NCBI RefSeq assembly: GCF_051045985.1
Contig: NZ_CP157350.1
Coordinates: 1,116,001 to 1,180,000 of the forward strand
Length of the DNA stretch: 64,000 nucleotides
Direction: 5' to 3'
Source of the DNA: Scardovia wiggsiae
GTDB taxonomy: Bacteria; Actinomycetota; Actinomycetes; Actinomycetales; Bifidobacteriaceae
Shown here: positions 62,254-64,000 of the stretch, in pieces
Numbering within the stretch: the stretch's first letter is position 1
How the letters are laid out: each line of letters starts with the position of its first letter
Position numbers and translations under genes: made by a program
Notes under the pieces: generated by a model
The model's database searches: none
Told to the model about the DNA's origin: nothing
Seen by the model: only the letters and a program-made list of their open reading frames with translations

Positions 62254-62888
62254 CACAGCATCCCGCTTCCGCTGAGTGCCTGGACAAGTATGTGATCCAT
62301 ACCGTGGGCCAGCTGGCGGAGGAACTCCGGTTTCAGGGCATCGGCCGGATCGGACCATTCCACATCTAATGTCTCATCCTGCGGCTTCACATCGCCGTCT
62401 ATCGGGATAATGTAGCATAAAGCTACTGCGTGCTGCCGGGGATCATAATAATCTGAGAAGCCCGGCGTTGGGAAGAATTGCGCAACGGTAAAAGGCTGTA
62501 TCGTAGGAGGTAGGAATGAGAGTGTGAGATCCCCCAGATCTTTTGAAATATTGCGGGCAATCGTTTCCCTGATCGACTCATGGTAAAGGATACGCCCTGA
62601 TATCAGAGTCCGCCTCAGGGCTACATCGTTATCGTCATTGGCGCAAAGAAGCGTCCCGACCTGCCGGATGCGGCCGAGGTCATCCGTTCGCACCGGCACT
62701 ACGATGACATAAGGGATGGGCACCTCCCTGCGGATACCGTCTATCTCATCCTTAGCAAGCCAGCCCGGCGGATTAGAACCTCCCATCCCATGAATGAAAT
62801 CGTTGGGGGAGTCACCGCCAAAACCGCTCCGGTCACGGCCGGCATCAAAATCACCGGGATCCGGGATCTCATCATTCAAAACTGGCAT
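62253..62888 (-). CDS. NUDIX-fold protein, DUF4916-like
   Basis: A 211-residue protein. PYVIVVPVRTDDLGRIRQVGTLL followed by ISGRILYHESIRETIARNISKDLG follows the layout of a Nudix box (GRxLxxEsxxxxxxRxxxxxLG), but several catalytic Glu positions are replaced. Hydrolase activity is therefore doubtful. The N-terminal 40 residues are Asp/Gly-rich. It is first in the run leading to the alpha/beta hydrolase. Confidence 0.7.
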   Translation of the reverse strand: MPVLNDEIPDPGDFDAGRDRSGFGGDSPNDFIHGMGGSNPPGWLAKDEIDGIRREVPIPYVIVVPVRTDDLGRIRQVGTLLCANDDNDVALRRTLISGRILYHESIRETIARNISKDLGDLTLSFLPPTIQPFTVAQFFPTPGFSDYYDPRQHAVALCYIIPIDGDVKPQDETLDVEWSDPADALKPEFLRQLAHGMDHILVQALSGSGML

Positions 62889-63409
62889 ATCCTTATTATG
62901 CCCTGTCCAGCTGATAACGTGCAGTAAAGATAACGTGAGGCAAAACAGAATACAGCAAAATCTGGATCCATAGCCCGGGAAATTGGACGTCCCTGACTTT
63001 CCTGCCTATCCTTACTTATGCCGTTATCACGTATGCCGCTGTTGCGGTACCGTCCCTGCTTACCATATACGTTGCAGCGATACGTCTCTGACGTTTGGCT
63101 TTCCCTCTGTTTCCTCCTCATATCTCTTTCCTCATCACCGTTCCTCCTCTGGCCTCATCCCGAAACGTACGTGCCTGCGTACTTACCTACGATTTCTCTC
63201 TCTGTATCATCTTCCCATCCGTTCACCTACTCGCATACTCCCCTCGCCCCTTCTACTTACCCCTCCCCATTCGCCCCTCTCTTCAACTCGCGCCTCCCTA
63301 CTCACCTCTTTCATCTACTACCTGCACACCGTTATCGGTCCTCTTTTCAATTCACCCCTCCCCGCTCATCTCTCCTCCGACTTATTCCTCCCCCAACTTA
63401 TCTCGCCTC

Positions 63410-63483
63410 CAACTCACCTCTTCTTCAACTCACCTCTTCTTCAACCCACCTCTTCTTCAACCCACCTTTCCTCCAACTCACCT
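63410..63483. repeat. 16-bp tandem array
   Basis: CAACTCACCTCTTCTT occurs 4.6 times (63410, 63426, 63442, 63458, then partial from 63474), with T/C changes in the last units. The final unit overlaps the left end of repeat copy F, whose terminal CTCACC is the same as part of the unit. Confidence 0.9.
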
Positions 63484-63554
63484 AAAACGTATTTACGATA
63501 CCGGGATCATTGAATATCCAACCATCACCAAAATGTATCTTCGAGTTGGGTGAG
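63477..63554 (-). repeat. 77-bp inverted-repeat family, copy F (78 bp, one end degenerate)
   Basis: As reverse complement it begins CTCACCCAACTCGAAGATAC. The other end is only partly conserved (CTCACCTAAAACGTA). Length matches the family. It is adjacent to the 16-bp tandem array. Confidence 0.8.
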
Positions 63555-63844
63555 GCGGTCCCCACCCACTCGGGTCATTAACACCCTCCTGTTTCCCTTC
63601 CTATCTCCTCCTGCTGCCCCTGCCCACCCTACGTACCCGCTAACATCTCTGCCTGATTCCCATCTGACCGCCGCCGCGCATCTTCCAGCCTGGCATGGCT
63701 TATCGCCCCGCCTCAGACCCGCTCTTCCCCAAATCCAATGCCCTCTCATCGCCCGGAGCGAATCCGCGGGGAATATAAAGGCTGCCTCCACAGTTGAGAA
63801 CATTGAATCGTAACCATAAACATTAAGGAACAGAAAGGCGCCAA

Positions 63845-64000
63845 ATGGCAACGCATGAAATAACCTCTACGAATCTTAACGAGACTATCAAAAATAACGA
63901 TCTTGTATTTATCGACTTCTGGGCTACCTGGTGCGGCCCCTGCAAGGCTTTCGGCCCTATTTACGAGCAGGCCAGCGATGAGAATGCTGATGTATATTTC
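63845..64000 (+). CDS. trxA: Thioredoxin, N-terminal part (cut by window edge)
   Basis: Small dithiol reductant for cytosolic proteins. The 52 codons seen read from MATHEITSTNLNETI to FIDFWATWCGPCKAFGPIY, with the WCGPC active site. AAAGG lies nine bases before the ATG. The remainder lies beyond the window. Confidence 0.97.
   Translation, partial: MATHEITSTNLNETIKNNDLVFIDFWATWCGPCKAFGPIYEQASDENADVYF

Larger units (their letters stand above)
62889..63844. other. Gene-poor, pyrimidine-rich spacer before trxA
   Basis: 956 bp. Positions about 63100-63480 are strongly C/T-biased and end in a 16-bp tandem array. Repeat copy F follows. The trxA promoter is probably within 63740-63830. Open frames on both strands are low-complexity and unconvincing. 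Confidence 0.55.

Noticed and set aside
63410..63483. CRISPR-like array
   Set aside because: The 16-bp units are contiguous with no spacers and there are no cas genes.
63018..63553. Overlapping open frames of Ser/Pro/Leu/Thr-rich protein before trxA
   Set aside because: All three plus-strand frames are open because of C/T bias; no start site or domain is convincing.

Overview
The window looks like the chromosome of an actinobacterium of the family Bifidobacteriaceae. The evidence is moderate GC, actinobacterial marker families (DUF3052, DUF3107, DUF2342 zincin, UvrD2, a DivIVA-repeat protein, an App1-type phosphatase) and a bifidobacteria-like gene order. A low-GC block that is clearly streptococcal in type suggests a mouth or mucosal habitat. 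An oral Scardovia-like species is my best guess from memory; no database was searched.

Layout. 1-3.0 kb: 5' part of ileS with a T-box leader, divergent from the branched-chain amino acid carrier brnQ. 3.1-15.0 kb, all minus strand: a giant membrane protein with N-terminal repeats, a DUF2130 coiled-coil nuclease-like protein, an ABC exporter (permease plus ATPase), uppS, recO and a DivIVA-repeat protein. 15.7 kb: tRNA-Val(TAC). 16.0-20.5 kb: an acquired block holding a complete Vex-type ABC transporter (vex1-vex2-vex3) and an intact IS30-family element whose end appears to supply the -35 box of a vex promoter. 20.6-28.4 kb: DUF3052, a Lon-like secreted-protease homologue, a zincin, UvrD2, a kinase-fold protein and DUF3107. 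28.4-33.8 kb: a ribose locus (rbsK, rbsD, rbsB, a wrecked rbsA/rbsC, rbsR). 33.9-38.6 kb: PHP phosphoesterase, VKOR-family protein, Old Yellow Enzyme, PyrD. 38.8-39.9 kb: rnc between two inverted 77-bp repeats. 40.3-43.0 kb: arcB and arcA of the arginine deiminase pathway. 43.1-50.7 kb: ABC-F protein, class I glutamine amidotransferase, cysS, ffh and a membrane-anchored EEP-fold hydrolase. 51.2-54.7 kb: khpA, rpsP, trmD, rimM. 54.7-62.9 kb: a collinear run from a NUDIX-like protein through an alpha/beta hydrolase, gcvH, App1-like phosphatase and oligopeptidase B to lplA. 63.8 kb: start of trxA.

How the genes work together. IleS and BrnQ both serve isoleucine supply. RbsK, RbsD and RbsB remain intact although the membrane part of the ribose importer is destroyed. 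ArcA and ArcB give two of the three enzymes for ATP from arginine. LplA is expected to lipoylate GcvH, encoded in the same run. RpsP, RimM, TrmD, KhpA, Ffh and RNase III are ribosome and RNA housekeeping.

Most unusual structure. A family of short elements of constant length (77-78 bp) with about 20-bp terminal inverted repeats beginning CTCACCCAAC occurs at least six times, only between genes: a truncated copy at the edge of the streptococcal block, an inverted pair around rnc, two copies between trmD and rpsP, and one next to a 16-bp tandem array upstream of trxA. Other notable items are an rbsA::rbsC deletion fusion, a 90-bp piece of a protease gene copied just behind its own stop codon, a hybrid promoter at an IS end, and a translation-type T-box with two mutually exclusive helices visible.
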